In this document: positions 1-8,126 of the stretch, in pieces
Layout of the letters: the number at the start of each line of letters is the position of its first letter
Numbering within the stretch: position 1 is the stretch's first letter
From: Sphingopyxis panaciterrulae
GTDB lineage: Bacteria; Pseudomonadota; Alphaproteobacteria; Sphingomonadales; Sphingomonadaceae
Direction: 5' to 3'
Assembly (NCBI RefSeq): GCF_014199295.1
Contig: NZ_JACIJH010000016.1
Location: forward strand, 44,760 to 108,759
DNA length: 64,000 bases
Position numbers and translations under genes: made by a program
Notes under the pieces: model-generated
Database searches by the model: none
Told to the model about the DNA's origin: nothing
Seen by the model: only the letters and a program-made list of their open reading frames with translations

Positions 1-94
1 CCCCCGACGAAAGCCGGGGATCGCCAAGCGACCGTCATCCACGACGTGCGCCCTCTCTTCCATCGGAAGGCGACGATCGGCATTTGATACCTTC

Positions 95-123
95 GTCATT
101 CCCGCGAAAGCGGGAATCCAGAG
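95..123. repeat. REP-like hairpin repeat
   Basis: A perfect 8-bp inverted repeat (98-105 with 110-117) encloses a GAAA tetraloop, in a context (GTCATTCCCGCGAAAGCGGG) typical of dispersed intergenic repeats of sphingomonads. It lies just beyond the 3' end of the protease gene on the minus strand and could act as a transcript end, although no T-tract follows. The first 22 bases of the window hold a related GC-rich palindrome. Confidence 0.6.
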
Positions 124-157
124 CGTGCGTATGCGGACTCCACCCCAAGGCCGCCTT

Positions 158-715
158 TCACCGCAGCGTCATCGTGTCGCCTTCGACATTCACCGTGTCG
201 AGCCGCGCGAGATAGCTCTGACCGAGCAGCGAGACGCCCATGTCGGCGTCGAGCACCGCCGCCGCGACGCCGCGCACCGCGATGCCGCCGACGTCGACGC
301 TGTCGAGCATCACCGGGCGCACCGGCACCACACCGCCCGCGGTCGCCGCGCTTCCCGCGACCGGCAACGCGTCGACGTCGATCCCCGCCGCCTCGGCATC
401 GCGCCGCGTCAATGCGATGATCGACGCGCCGCTGTCGACCAGCATCCGCATCGGCTGGCCGTTGATCTCTGCCTCGGCATAGAAATGCGAATCCCCGGCG
501 CGGTCGAGGCGCACATCGCCCGATGCGCCGGTGGCGGACGGCGCCGACGACCAGCCGCCCTTCTGCCGCGGCCGAGTGGTCCAGTTGCTGTTCGCATCGG
601 CGGCGGCGGCAACGACTTCGGTCTCGCGCGCATCCCTGGTGCGGCTGGCGATGCTCGCCATGCCGATCGATGCGACCGCGATCACCGCGGCCATGCCCAG
701 GATGCGCCCCAACAT
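158..715 (-). CDS. Retropepsin-like aspartic protease, membrane anchored
   Basis: A 185-residue protein with an N-terminal hydrophobic segment (about residues 5-22) and a C-terminal single retropepsin domain. The catalytic triplet Asp94-Ser95-Gly96 lies in 'MLVDSGASIIALT', and a late 'LLGQSYL' matches the second flap-side motif of the bacterial clan AA/TIGR02281 family. Such proteins are predicted periplasmic or membrane-associated proteases that work as dimers; the substrate is unknown. The ATG at 715 is chosen because the membrane segment follows directly and the reading frame upstream is antisense-like. It is the last gene of a probable minus-strand operon ygfZ - secreted protein - protease, 35 bp after its neighbour. 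Confidence 0.85.
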   Translation of the reverse strand: MLGRILGMAAVIAVASIGMASIASRTRDARETEVVAAAADANSNWTTRPRQKGGWSSAPSATGASGDVRLDRAGDSHFYAEAEINGQPMRMLVDSGASIIALTRRDAEAAGIDVDALPVAGSAATAGGVVPVRPVMLDSVDVGGIAVRGVAAAVLDADMGVSLLGQSYLARLDTVNVEGDTMTLR

Positions 716-750
716 GACGTTCGATATCGCAGACTCTGGTTGAGGAATGA

Positions 751-1362
751 TTAGGGCCGGGGGGTCTCGACGAAGGCGCGCCAGCGCGGCGTCCCCTCGC
801 GCACCGAATAGACGATGCGCGCGCAGGCATAGGGGCGGCGCGGCGCATTGTCGGCCTCGACGGCGATGCGCGGCCAGCGGGGCGCGGTCGCGGCCGACCA
901 GCAGACGAGCGCCTCCGCCTCGGGCCGCGCCGCGATGCCGGCGCGCTCGGCGGGCGAATAGGTCGCGGGTACCTGCCAGCCCATGATCCGCCGCGCGACC
1001 GGGCCGTCGGCGGCGGCAAGCGGTGCGAAGACGCCGCAACGGTCGGCGAGCAGCGCCGCAACCGCCCCGCGCTCGCCCGCGCCAAGCCACCGGCCGCCGA
1101 GCAGCGGCTGCCAGCGCGCCGGATCGCGCGATTGCAGCGCCGGAAACAGCGTATCGGCCGCCGCCTCGAACCCCACGCGCCACGGCGAATCGGCCGCCAG
1201 CTCGGCGAGCGGGGTCGGCGCCAGCGGCTCGGCTTCGCTGCCGGGTACGATCGGCTGGCTGTTCGCAGGTTCGACGGCTGGCACGGGTGCGTCGCAGGCC
1301 GCCTGCGCCGGAACGGCACACGCCGCGGCAACCGCGAAGGCCAGAGTCGCAAGGATGCGCAT
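751..1362 (-). CDS. Secreted hypothetical protein
   Basis: A 203-residue protein that I cannot assign to a family. A clear Sec signal peptide ('MRILATLAFAVAAACAVPAQA') predicts periplasmic export, with cleavage after AQA. The mature part has cysteines at its start ('ACDAP'), in 'ADRCGVF', in 'VCWSA' and in 'YACARIVYS', so disulphides are possible. The start at 1362 is fixed by the signal peptide. It lies 32 bp downstream of ygfZ on the same strand and 35 bp upstream of the retropepsin-like protease, so the three are probably co-transcribed. Confidence 0.75.
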   Translation of the reverse strand: MRILATLAFAVAAACAVPAQAACDAPVPAVEPANSQPIVPGSEAEPLAPTPLAELAADSPWRVGFEAAADTLFPALQSRDPARWQPLLGGRWLGAGERGAVAALLADRCGVFAPLAAADGPVARRIMGWQVPATYSPAERAGIAARPEAEALVCWSAATAPRWPRIAVEADNAPRRPYACARIVYSVREGTPRWRAFVETPRP

Positions 1363-1394
1363 GGCGGTCAGCCTATCATGCCCGCCTGCATCGG

Positions 1395-2123
1395 TCATGA
1401 ACCGGATGCGGCCAGCCCCTCGCGCAGCCAACCGGGCGCTTGTCCGGCGTCGATCGCCTCGACCCGGCGATGCTCGACCGACCAGCCGAGCTCGGGATAG
1501 GCGATGACCTGCCGCGCCGGTTCCGCCGCCGCGATCGGCACCACGACGAGTCGCCGGTTGACCTTCTGCCGCCAGTTCATCCGCGCGGTATTCTCCTGTC
1601 CGACATAACAGCCCTTGGAGAAGCTGACGCCGTTCAGTTCCGCCGCATTGCATTCGAGCCACAGCGTCGTCCCGTTGCCGAGTTCCCCGCGTCCCTCGGT
1701 GACGCCGAGCGGCAGCCGGTGCGCGCGCCAGTCGGCATCGGCGCCCTCCCCTTCATCGGCCGGGCCGAGCCAGCGCTGGCCGAGGTCGGCGAGTCGCGGA
1801 TCGGGTTCGCCGAGGTCGCCGAAGGGCGCCCAATGCACCGCAAGCCCGTCTTCGCGCGCGATGCTGATCGCGCGGCGCAGGCGATAGAGGGTCAAGCGCT
1901 TGGTGAGATCGTCGGCGGCCTCCCGCTCGCAATCGATCAGCAGGTCGTCCTCGTCGCCCCAGATCAGGAAATCGAACAGCACCTTCCCCTGCGGCGTCAG
2001 CAGCGCCGCCCACACCGGCAGGTTGCCCGTCACGTCGTTGGTGACGAGTCCCTGCAGGAATCCGGGGACATCCTCGCCCGACAGGCGGACAAGGGCACGA
2101 TCGTTGAGGGTGGTATTGGCCAT
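1395..2123 (-). CDS. ygfZ: YgfZ/GcvT-fold folate-binding protein
   Basis: A 242-residue protein of the YgfZ (IBA57/COG0354) family, which uses tetrahydrofolate to support assembly or repair of certain Fe-S enzymes in the cytoplasm. The signature 'KGCYVGQENTARM' carries the conserved cysteine of the K-G-C-Y-x-G-Q-E motif (about residues 168-180), and the N-terminus 'RALVRLSGEDVPGFLQGLVTND' is typical. Length is normal for the short alphaproteobacterial form. It is divergent from pyrC with only 58 bp between the starts, and leads a probable operon with the two genes below it. Confidence 0.93.
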   Translation of the reverse strand: MANTTLNDRALVRLSGEDVPGFLQGLVTNDVTGNLPVWAALLTPQGKVLFDFLIWGDEDDLLIDCEREAADDLTKRLTLYRLRRAISIAREDGLAVHWAPFGDLGEPDPRLADLGQRWLGPADEGEGADADWRAHRLPLGVTEGRGELGNGTTLWLECNAAELNGVSFSKGCYVGQENTARMNWRQKVNRRLVVVPIAAAEPARQVIAYPELGWSVEHRRVEAIDAGQAPGWLREGLAASGS

Positions 2124-2181
2124 GGTGATAATCTAGGGACGCCCCAGCCAAAGCCAAGCCACGATCTGTCCGAAAGCCGCC

Positions 2182-3204
2182 ATGACCGACCGCCTGACCA
2201 TCCGCCGCCCCGACGACTGGCACGTCCATCTGCGCGACGGGGCGATGCTGGCGCATGTCGCGCCCTATAGCGCGCGGCAGTTCGCGCGCGCGATCGTCAT
2301 GCCCAATCTGTCACCGCCGGTGACGACGGTAGCCGAGGGTCGCGCCTATCGCGAGCGTATCGCGGCCGCGATTCCCTCCGAGATGGAGTTCACGCCGCTG
2401 ATCGTCGCCTATCTGACCGACCGGACCGACCCCGAGGAGTTGGCGCGCGGCCATGCCGAGGGCGTGTTCACCGCGGCGAAGCTCTATCCCGCTCATGCCA
2501 CCACCGGCAGCGCGCACGGTGTCACCGATATCGCGGCGATCCGGCCCGTGCTCGAACGGATGCAGGCGATCGGCATGCCGCTGCTGATCCACGGCGAGGT
2601 CACCGATGCCGACGTCGACATCTTCGACCGCGAGGCGGTGTTCATCGAGCGCACGCTCGCGCCGCTGGTGCGCGATTTCCCGGCGCTGAAGATCGTCCTC
2701 GAACATATCACCACCGCCGAGGCGGCGGCCTTCGTCGCCGACGCGCCGGCGACCGTCGCCGCGACGATCACACCGCAGCATCTGCACATCAATCGCAATG
2801 CGATGCTGGTCGGCGGCATCCGCCCGCACGCCTATTGCCTGCCGGTCGCCAAGCGCGAGCGGCACCGGCTCGCGGTGCGCGCCGCCGCCACCTCGGGCTC
2901 GCCCAAATTTTTCCTCGGCACCGACAGCGCGCCGCATGCGGTCGATACGAAGGAAAATGCCTGCGGCTGCGCGGGAATCTTCAACGCGCCCTTCGCGCTC
3001 GAATCCTATCTCGCCGCCTTCGACGAAGATGGCGCTCTCGACCGGTTCGAGGGCTTTGCGAGCGAGCACGGGCCGCGCTTCTACGGCCTGCCGCTGAACG
3101 ACGGCACGGTCACCTTCGAGCGCGGGGAAACGCGCGTTCCCGAACGGATCGGCGAGGTCGTGCCCTTCCATGCGGGCGAAACGCTCGGCTGGCGAATCGT
3201 TTAG
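2182..3204 (+). CDS. pyrC: Dihydroorotase (PyrC, class II)
   Basis: A 340-residue dihydroorotase that cyclises N-carbamoyl-aspartate to dihydroorotate in pyrimidine synthesis. Metal ligands are visible: His14 and His16 in 'DWHVHLRDG', and Lys100 in '[11 protein letters not shown]' is the carboxylated lysine bridging the two zinc ions. 'LGTDSAPH' holds the catalytic aspartate. Length and motifs fit the E. coli PyrC type rather than the multidomain type. The stop codon TAG at 3202-3204 is also the outer end of a short inverted-repeat element. Confidence 0.96.
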   Translation: MTDRLTIRRPDDWHVHLRDGAMLAHVAPYSARQFARAIVMPNLSPPVTTVAEGRAYRERIAAAIPSEMEFTPLIVAYLTDRTDPEELARGHAEGVFTAAKLYPAHATTGSAHGVTDIAAIRPVLERMQAIGMPLLIHGEVTDADVDIFDREAVFIERTLAPLVRDFPALKIVLEHITTAEAAAFVADAPATVAATITPQHLHINRNAMLVGGIRPHAYCLPVAKRERHRLAVRAAATSGSPKFFLGTDSAPHAVDTKENACGCAGIFNAPFALESYLAAFDEDGALDRFEGFASEHGPRFYGLPLNDGTVTFERGETRVPERIGEVVPFHAGETLGWRIV

Positions 3205-3347
3205 GACGGATCGACATTTAGAAGATGGCGAGCCGAAAATGGTGGTTTTTCGCGAACCGGAGCGCAGCGTGCTGATGGCACGTGAGCACCGGAAGTGCGG
3301 AAAGTCGCCATTTGCAGGCCGCCAGAACTAAATATCGATCCGTCCTA
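3202..3347. mobile_element. Short MITE-like element between pyrC and rarD
   Basis: About 146 bp bounded by a 20-bp inverted repeat with one mismatch: TAGGACGGATCGACATTTAG at 3202-3221 and its complement ending near 3347. The interior (3222-3328) has no reading frame of note. Both ends contain TAG, which serves as the stop codon of pyrC on the left and, read on the other strand, of rarD on the right. No target-site duplication is obvious. It may be a non-autonomous transposon relic or a large bidirectional hairpin at the convergent gene ends. Confidence 0.55.
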
Positions 3348-4265
3348 GGGGGCGGGCGGCACGCGGGCGCCGCGCGCCTTGGCCCACATATCGAAGCTGA
3401 ACACCGCGATGCTGGTCCAGATCAGCAGGAAGCAGAAGAGTTGCGCCGGTCGCAGCGGTTCGTCGAACAGGAAGAGGCCGAGGAGGAAGACCAGGCTGGG
3501 CGTCAGATATTGGCAGAAACCGAGAGCGGCGTAGCTCATCCGTCGCGCCGCGGTCGCGAACAGCAGTAGCGGCACCGCCGTGACCGCGCCCGCCGACACG
3601 AGCAGCCAGGTGATGTCCGGCGCGGCGCCGAAACCGACCCCATCGCCCACCACGACATAATAGACGGCGATGCCGAGGCCGGGCACGAACAGCAACGTCG
3701 TCTCGATCGCCAATCCCGGTAGCGATCCGACGGGCGCAACCTTGCGAAGCAGACCATAGAGGCCGAAGCTGAACGCGAGCGCCAGGCTGATCCACAGCGT
3801 ATCGAGCGCGCCGGCGAGCAGCAGCGCGACGCCGACCGCGGCGATGGCGACGGCCAGCATCTGCAACCGCGACAATCGCTCGCCGAGGAAGACCATCCCC
3901 AGCATCACGTTGATCAGCGGATTGAGATAATAGCCGAGGCTGGCGGCGAGCACATGGTTCGACACGATTGCATAGATATAGACGAGCCAGTTGAGCGCGA
4001 TCAGCAGCGCGCTGGCGAACAGGATGCGGAGCGTTCGCGGGTCGCGCAGAGCCACCAGATAGTCGCCGATCTGGCGGCGGAAGACCATGATGACGAAGCA
4101 GAGCGGCAGCGACCAGAGGATGCGCTGCGCCAGCACCTCGACCGGCGGCACACTATCGAGCAGCTTGAAGAAGAGCGGGACGAAACCCCAGATCACATAG
4201 GCGCCGAGCGCATAGGGCAGGCCGCCGTGCGGCTCGCCAGCCGCAGGGGCCGAGGATCGGGTCAC
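3345..4265 (-). CDS. rarD: RarD-type EamA family transporter
   Basis: A 306-residue integral membrane protein with about ten hydrophobic helices, of the drug/metabolite transporter superfamily, RarD branch. The start 'LPYALGAYVIWGFVPLFFKL' and the internal 'ILASALLIALNWLVYIYA'-like segment are characteristic of this branch. The substrate is not known for the family. It follows a small membrane-protein gene by 25 bp on the minus strand. Its stop codon lies in the inverted repeat of the adjoining short element. Confidence 0.88.
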   Translation of the reverse strand: MTRSSAPAAGEPHGGLPYALGAYVIWGFVPLFFKLLDSVPPVEVLAQRILWSLPLCFVIMVFRRQIGDYLVALRDPRTLRILFASALLIALNWLVYIYAIVSNHVLAASLGYYLNPLINVMLGMVFLGERLSRLQMLAVAIAAVGVALLLAGALDTLWISLALAFSFGLYGLLRKVAPVGSLPGLAIETTLLFVPGLGIAVYYVVVGDGVGFGAAPDITWLLVSAGAVTAVPLLLFATAARRMSYAALGFCQYLTPSLVFLLGLFLFDEPLRPAQLFCFLLIWTSIAVFSFDMWAKARGARVPPAP

Positions 4266-4290
4266 GGGAGGGACTGTCCGTTCGTCGCGG

Positions 4291-4512
4291 TCAGATGATG
4301 CCGCCGCCCAGCATCAGCCGTAGGACGCCGACGACGATCACGACGATGTTGAGGTTCCGCCCGGCGTTGCGGTCGGACATCGCACCGAGCGCGAGCCCGA
4401 CGACCGCGATCGGAATCACCAGCCAGTTCGCCCAGCCGAGGAAGGGAATGAAGGCCGGGATGGCCAGAATCAGGGCGATGATGCCGATCAGGATCGAAGC
4501 GATATTGAGCAT
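4291..4512 (-). CDS. Small two-helix membrane protein
   Basis: A 73-residue hydrophobic protein starting 'MLNIASILIGIIALILAI'. Three hydrophobic stretches (about residues 3-25, 28-42 and 55-70) suggest two or three membrane passes, separated by a short polar loop ('SDRNAGRN'). I do not recognise a named family. An upstream in-frame ATG at 4575 would add a charged 21-residue tail, so the ATG at 4512, where hydrophobic sequence begins, is preferred. It is probably transcribed with rarD. Confidence 0.6.
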   Translation of the reverse strand: MLNIASILIGIIALILAIPAFIPFLGWANWLVIPIAVVGLALGAMSDRNAGRNLNIVVIVVGVLRLMLGGGII

Positions 4513-4691
4513 GGCGCCAATGTCGCACGGCGTCCGGGGCCCGGCAAGAGCCTTTCGGTTCGTCGCCGTCAGCACTCGCTCCGTCTTGTTGCCTTGGGTT
4601 CATGCAACGCGAATCATCCTTGGCTCGTTCCCCCACCGAAGCGCCGGATACCGCCACGGCATTGCGGCGTAGAACCAGGAAAGGATTTTTC

Positions 4692-5096
4692 ATGCGTCAT
4701 CTTACCAAGGGCCTGTTGGGCGCGTTCGCCGCGATCAGCGTCGCTGCCACCGCCCCCGCCTATGCCGGCCTTTCGACCGCCGCACCGGCGCAGGCTCCAG
4801 GCCTGTTCAAGGCCGACCAGGATGCCGGCTTCTATCGCAAGAAGCGCCATCACCGGAATTATTCGCGCGACCAGCGTGTCAGTTCCAACACCCGCATCTG
4901 GCGCGGCAGCGACGGCCGTTATCGCTGCAAGAAGGACAATGGCACCACCGGTCTGCTGATCGGCGGCGCGGTCGGTGGCCTTGCCGGCCACGAGATCGCC
5001 GGCGACGGCGACAAGCTGCTCGGCACCGTACTCGGCGCCGCGGGCGGTGCGCTGCTCGGCCGCGAGATCGACAAAGACAAGTACCGCTGCCGCTGA
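4692..5096 (+). CDS. Glycine-zipper 2TM domain protein
   Basis: A 134-residue exported protein. A signal peptide (about residues 1-24, ending 'PAYA') is followed by a basic linker rich in Lys, Arg and Tyr, then a glycine zipper ('GLLIGGAVGGLAGHEIAG', then 'GTVLGAAGGALLGREID') of the Rick_17kDa_Anti / 2TM type. It probably inserts in or associates with the outer membrane; the precise role is unknown. The purine-rich AGGAAAGGA just upstream of 4692 supports this ATG rather than the one at 4602. Confidence 0.85.
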   Translation: MRHLTKGLLGAFAAISVAATAPAYAGLSTAAPAQAPGLFKADQDAGFYRKKRHHRNYSRDQRVSSNTRIWRGSDGRYRCKKDNGTTGLLIGGAVGGLAGHEIAGDGDKLLGTVLGAAGGALLGREIDKDKYRCR

Positions 5097-5203
5097 GCGG
5101 GACAGCCTACCGTTGCGGTTGCGGGTCCGAGACCCCTCCACCCGCGGCTCGTGATGGAGAGGGCGTCGATCGAAAGATCGGCGCCCTCGATCTATTGCTG
5201 CCG

Positions 5204-5306
5204 AGAGACACGCAGGCTTGCGAGTTCGCTCGCTAGCCGAAGTGGAGAGGGGCAGGACGGGCGCGTTACGGCCCCGTCTCCCATCCCTCTCCCCTGAAGG
5301 AGAGGG
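5204..5306. repeat. Dispersed intergenic repeat, family C (degenerate copy)
   Basis: Contains the words 'CGCAGGCTTGCGAG', 'CTAGCCGAAGT' and 'CTCTCCCCTGAAGGAGAGGG' in the arrangement seen, in inverted orientation, at 16208-16328 and 43125-43245. The unit is a pair of short hairpins separated by about 60 bp. It fills most of the 291-bp gap between the glycine-zipper gene and the acetyltransferase gene; no gene is seen in this gap. Confidence 0.6.
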
Positions 5307-5387
5307 CTATATGCGACTTCCCGCCCTTGCCCCCGCGTCCATCCTGTCCCACAAGCATCGCCTGCCCCGTGCCGGAAAGGATGTGCG

Positions 5388-5939
5388 ATGCTCAACGGCC
5401 CCCTCCTCGTCACCGAACGGCTGATCCTGCGCCCGCCGGCGGCCGAGGATTTCGACGCGTTCGCAGAGATGTGCGCCGAACCCGAGACGATGACCTATCT
5501 CGGCGGCGCCTGTCCGCGCGCGCAGGCCTGGCGGCACTGGTCCACGATCGCGGGCGCGTGGCACATCCGCGGCTTTTCGATGTTTTCGGTGATCGAGCGC
5601 GACACCGGCGAATGGGTCGGCCGCCTCGGCCCATGGCAGCCAGACGGCTGGCCCGGACCCGAGATCGCCTATGGCGTGCGCGCGAAATTCGCCGGGCGCG
5701 GCTATGCGTTCGAGGGCGCGATCGCCGCGTGCGACTTCGCGGTCGAATTCCTGAAATGGAACGAGCTGATGCACAGTATCGACCCCGCGAACAGCCGCTC
5801 GCAGGCGCTCGCGCGGCGGCTCGGCGCGACCAACAGCGGGCCGACCCGCCTCCCCGCCCCTTTCCAGGACGCGCCCGTCGACGCCTGGACGCAGAGCGCC
5901 GATCATTGGCGCGCCAAACGCAAGGAGTTCCGCCTGTGA
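5388..5939 (+). CDS. GNAT family N-acetyltransferase (RimJ/RimL type)
   Basis: A 183-residue GNAT acetyltransferase that would move an acetyl group from acetyl-CoA to an amine; the substrate is not evident. 'LVTERLILRPPAAEDFDAF' is the standard start of the Acetyltransf_3 (RimJ/L) group, and 'EIAYGVRAKFAGRGYAFEGA' is the acetyl-CoA binding motif A (R/Q-x-x-G-x-G/A). Its stop codon overlaps the GTG start of the following DUF1330 gene by 3 bases, so the two are translationally coupled. Confidence 0.88.
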   Translation: MLNGPLLVTERLILRPPAAEDFDAFAEMCAEPETMTYLGGACPRAQAWRHWSTIAGAWHIRGFSMFSVIERDTGEWVGRLGPWQPDGWPGPEIAYGVRAKFAGRGYAFEGAIAACDFAVEFLKWNELMHSIDPANSRSQALARRLGATNSGPTRLPAPFQDAPVDAWTQSADHWRAKRKEFRL

Positions 5940-6373
5940 CCGACCATCACATCGACCCCGAGCGCGCGCAGTTCGACGCCTTCAAGGCGTTGCCGCGCGA
6001 CACGGTGATCCACATGCTCAACCTCGTCCGCTTTCGCGGCAAGGCGGCCTATCTCCCCGATCATCCGCTGGCAGGGCAAGGGCTGAGCGGCGCCGAGGCC
6101 TATGCCCATTACGGCCGCGACAGCGGTCCGGTCTTCCAGCGCCTGGGCGGCCGCATCGTCTGGCGCGGTACGATGGAAGCGATGGTCATCGGCCCCGAAG
6201 CCGAGACGTGGGACGCTGTCTTCGTCGCCGAATATCCGAACAGCGGCGCCTTCATGGCGATGGTCACCGACCCCGTCTATCGCGAGGCCGTGGTCCATCG
6301 GCAGGCCGCGGTCGAGACCTCGCGCCTGATCCGCTGTGCGCCGGGATCGGCGGAAACCGGGGGGTTCGGCTGA
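5936..6373 (+). CDS. DUF1330 family protein
   Basis: A 145-residue protein with the dimeric ferredoxin-like alpha/beta barrel signature of DUF1330: 'IHMLNLVRFRGKA' near the N-terminus, 'YAHYGRDSGPVFQRLGGRIVWRG' and 'VFVAEYPNSGAFMAMVTDPVYREA'. The function of the family is unclear. The GTG start at 5936 is chosen because AAGGAG lies at 5921-5926 at good spacing and overlaps the end of the acetyltransferase gene. Without that start the frame would begin inside the upstream gene. Confidence 0.8.
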   Translation: MTDHHIDPERAQFDAFKALPRDTVIHMLNLVRFRGKAAYLPDHPLAGQGLSGAEAYAHYGRDSGPVFQRLGGRIVWRGTMEAMVIGPEAETWDAVFVAEYPNSGAFMAMVTDPVYREAVVHRQAAVETSRLIRCAPGSAETGGFG

Positions 6374-6516
6374 GGACTCACACCCTTCCAGTAAGGAATG
6401 CGTCTCGCACCGGGACAGGTTTCGGCTAACAAAGCCTTACCGATTAACGATCTTTTCTCACATCTTCTTAACCAGACTTCGGCTAGTCCGGGGGATGGAT
6501 TAAGGGAGTGTTAGCG

Positions 6517-7263
6517 ATGATCGTGCGCGGAAAATGGCTGGTTGCCGGCCTGCTGGTGGCGACAGCGGGGCTCGGGGGCTGCCGCGACAACCCGGACAAG
6601 GCTGCGCTGGCGCTCGACGACGGGCTGGCCGCCGACCCCGCGATCAAGGGCGCGCTCGAAGACAAGATCATGGTCGACCCGAAACTGGCAGGGCAGGCAA
6701 ACCGCAACGCCGCCGGTCCCGGCAACCGTCCGGTCGACGGCGGCGTCCCCGCCATCCCCGCCGGTCGCGCCGCGATCGCCGCCGAGGCCGCCGCCGCGCT
6801 GAAGGCCGGCAAGCTGGTCAAGGCGCCCAAGGCGCTCCCCTTCGAAGAGGCCGCCTGCGACGGCAATTGCGCTACACAGCAGCGCCCCGCCACTATCGGC
6901 GCGCTCGCCGAGGAGCAGTCGAAAGGAAGCTGCGACGCCAAGCTGACCTACTCGAACGACTGGGCGAATCGCCTGCCCGCCGCCTTCCGCGTCTATCCGC
7001 GCGCGACGGTGCGCGAGGCAGCGGGCGTCAAGGGCGGCAAGTGCAACATCCGCGTCGTCAACTTCCAGACCGCGGCCTCGCTGCAGGGCGTGCTCGACTA
7101 TTACAACACGCTGGCGCTGCGCGCCGGCTACACCAGCGACCATCGCGTCCGCGGCAACGAGCATATGCTGGGCGGCACCAACGGCGATTTCGCCTATGTC
7201 ATCTTCGCCCGCCGCGACGGCGGCATGACCGACGTCGACCTGGTGGCTTCGGGCGGACGGTAA
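6517..7263 (+). CDS. Predicted lipoprotein
   Basis: A 248-residue protein whose N-terminus 'MIVRGKWLVAGLLVATAGLGGC' is a lipoprotein signal peptide with lipobox L-G-G-C, so it should be lipidated and anchored in a membrane facing the periplasm. The middle is Ala/Gly-rich with no domain I recognise; a Cys pair lies in 'ACDGNCATQ', and a C-terminal region of about 100 residues looks folded. The ATG at 6517 is preferred to a GTG at 6508 because AAGGGAG ends about 8 bases upstream. It ends 3 bp from the stop of the convergent Crp-type regulator. Confidence 0.75.
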   Translation: MIVRGKWLVAGLLVATAGLGGCRDNPDKAALALDDGLAADPAIKGALEDKIMVDPKLAGQANRNAAGPGNRPVDGGVPAIPAGRAAIAAEAAAALKAGKLVKAPKALPFEEAACDGNCATQQRPATIGALAEEQSKGSCDAKLTYSNDWANRLPAAFRVYPRATVREAAGVKGGKCNIRVVNFQTAASLQGVLDYYNTLALRAGYTSDHRVRGNEHMLGGTNGDFAYVIFARRDGGMTDVDLVASGGR

Positions 7264-7266
7264 AGG

Positions 7267-7995
7267 TCACACCTGCCGCGCGGCGATCCCATCCAGCGCC
7301 ACCGCGTCGCGGATCGTGATGCGGTTATAGTCGATGTCGATCACCCCGGCGCGTGCCATGTCTCGCAGCACGCGATTGACGCTCTGCCGCGTCACCCCCA
7401 GCATCGCGCCAAGCTGCTCCTGCGGCAGGCGCAATCCGACCTCGATGCCGCCCTCCACCTCTATGCCGTGAATCCGCGCGAGGTGGGCGAGCGTCGTCGC
7501 CATGCGCTGCTCCAGTGAACCAAGCGTCTGATCGTGGAGAAGGCGCAGGCTGTCGCCGTGGCGCGTGCAGAGAAGCAGCGCGACGTCGCGCCACAGGATC
7601 GGCTCGGCATCGAGGATCGCGGTCAGCGCGTCGCACGGCAGGTGGAGCAGCACGCTGTCGGCATAGGCGCGAAGATCATAGGGCAGCCGCACCTCCGACA
7701 GCAGCAGCACCAGCGCCAGCGCCTCATGTGCGCCCGCGACGCCAAGAACGAATCGCTTGCCCGCCGCCGAGCCGCTGCTGATCTCGAGCCCGCCCGCGGC
7801 GACGACGATCACGTCGCGCCGGTGCGCGGCAACATCCGTGCCGCGCGCGTAGGATCGGGCGCGGGCGATGGCCGCGACCTCGACCAGCCGCGCCTCCGGC
7901 CAGTCGCGAAACAGCGGGCAGAGGCGCAGCGCGTGCAGGCGCTCGTCCGGCCCCCACTGCCCGGGCGAGTTGTCCGCGCGCGGCCTCGTCGACAT
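7267..7995 (-). CDS. Crp/Fnr family transcriptional regulator
   Basis: A 242-residue regulator with an N-terminal cyclic-nucleotide-binding-like beta-roll (about residues 20-140) and a C-terminal winged helix. The recognition helix is clear in 'LPQEQLGAMLGVTRQSVNRVL' near residues 188-208, the HTH_Crp signature. No N-terminal Fnr-type cysteine cluster is seen, so it is not an Fe-S oxygen sensor. The ATG at 7995 follows AGGGGGAGGAAA. The gene is divergent from the DUF1254 gene (131 bp between starts), making that gene a likely target. Confidence 0.88.
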   Translation of the reverse strand: MSTRPRADNSPGQWGPDERLHALRLCPLFRDWPEARLVEVAAIARARSYARGTDVAAHRRDVIVVAAGGLEISSGSAAGKRFVLGVAGAHEALALVLLLSEVRLPYDLRAYADSVLLHLPCDALTAILDAEPILWRDVALLLCTRHGDSLRLLHDQTLGSLEQRMATTLAHLARIHGIEVEGGIEVGLRLPQEQLGAMLGVTRQSVNRVLRDMARAGVIDIDYNRITIRDAVALDGIAARQV

Positions 7996-8126
7996 GGCTT
8001 TCCTCCCCCTTCCCTGCCGGCTTCTATGCCCCGCGTCCGAAAATCCCAAGAGATTGTCGGCTGGATGACAGACGGGCGGCGCGGCACGGCGTAGCGGCAG
8101 GGAATGATCGAGAGGAGAGTCATTGC

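Noticed and set aside
5097..5387. A small gene within the family C repeat region
   Set aside because: Short frames there follow the repeat hairpins and differ between repeat copies; no ribosome site.
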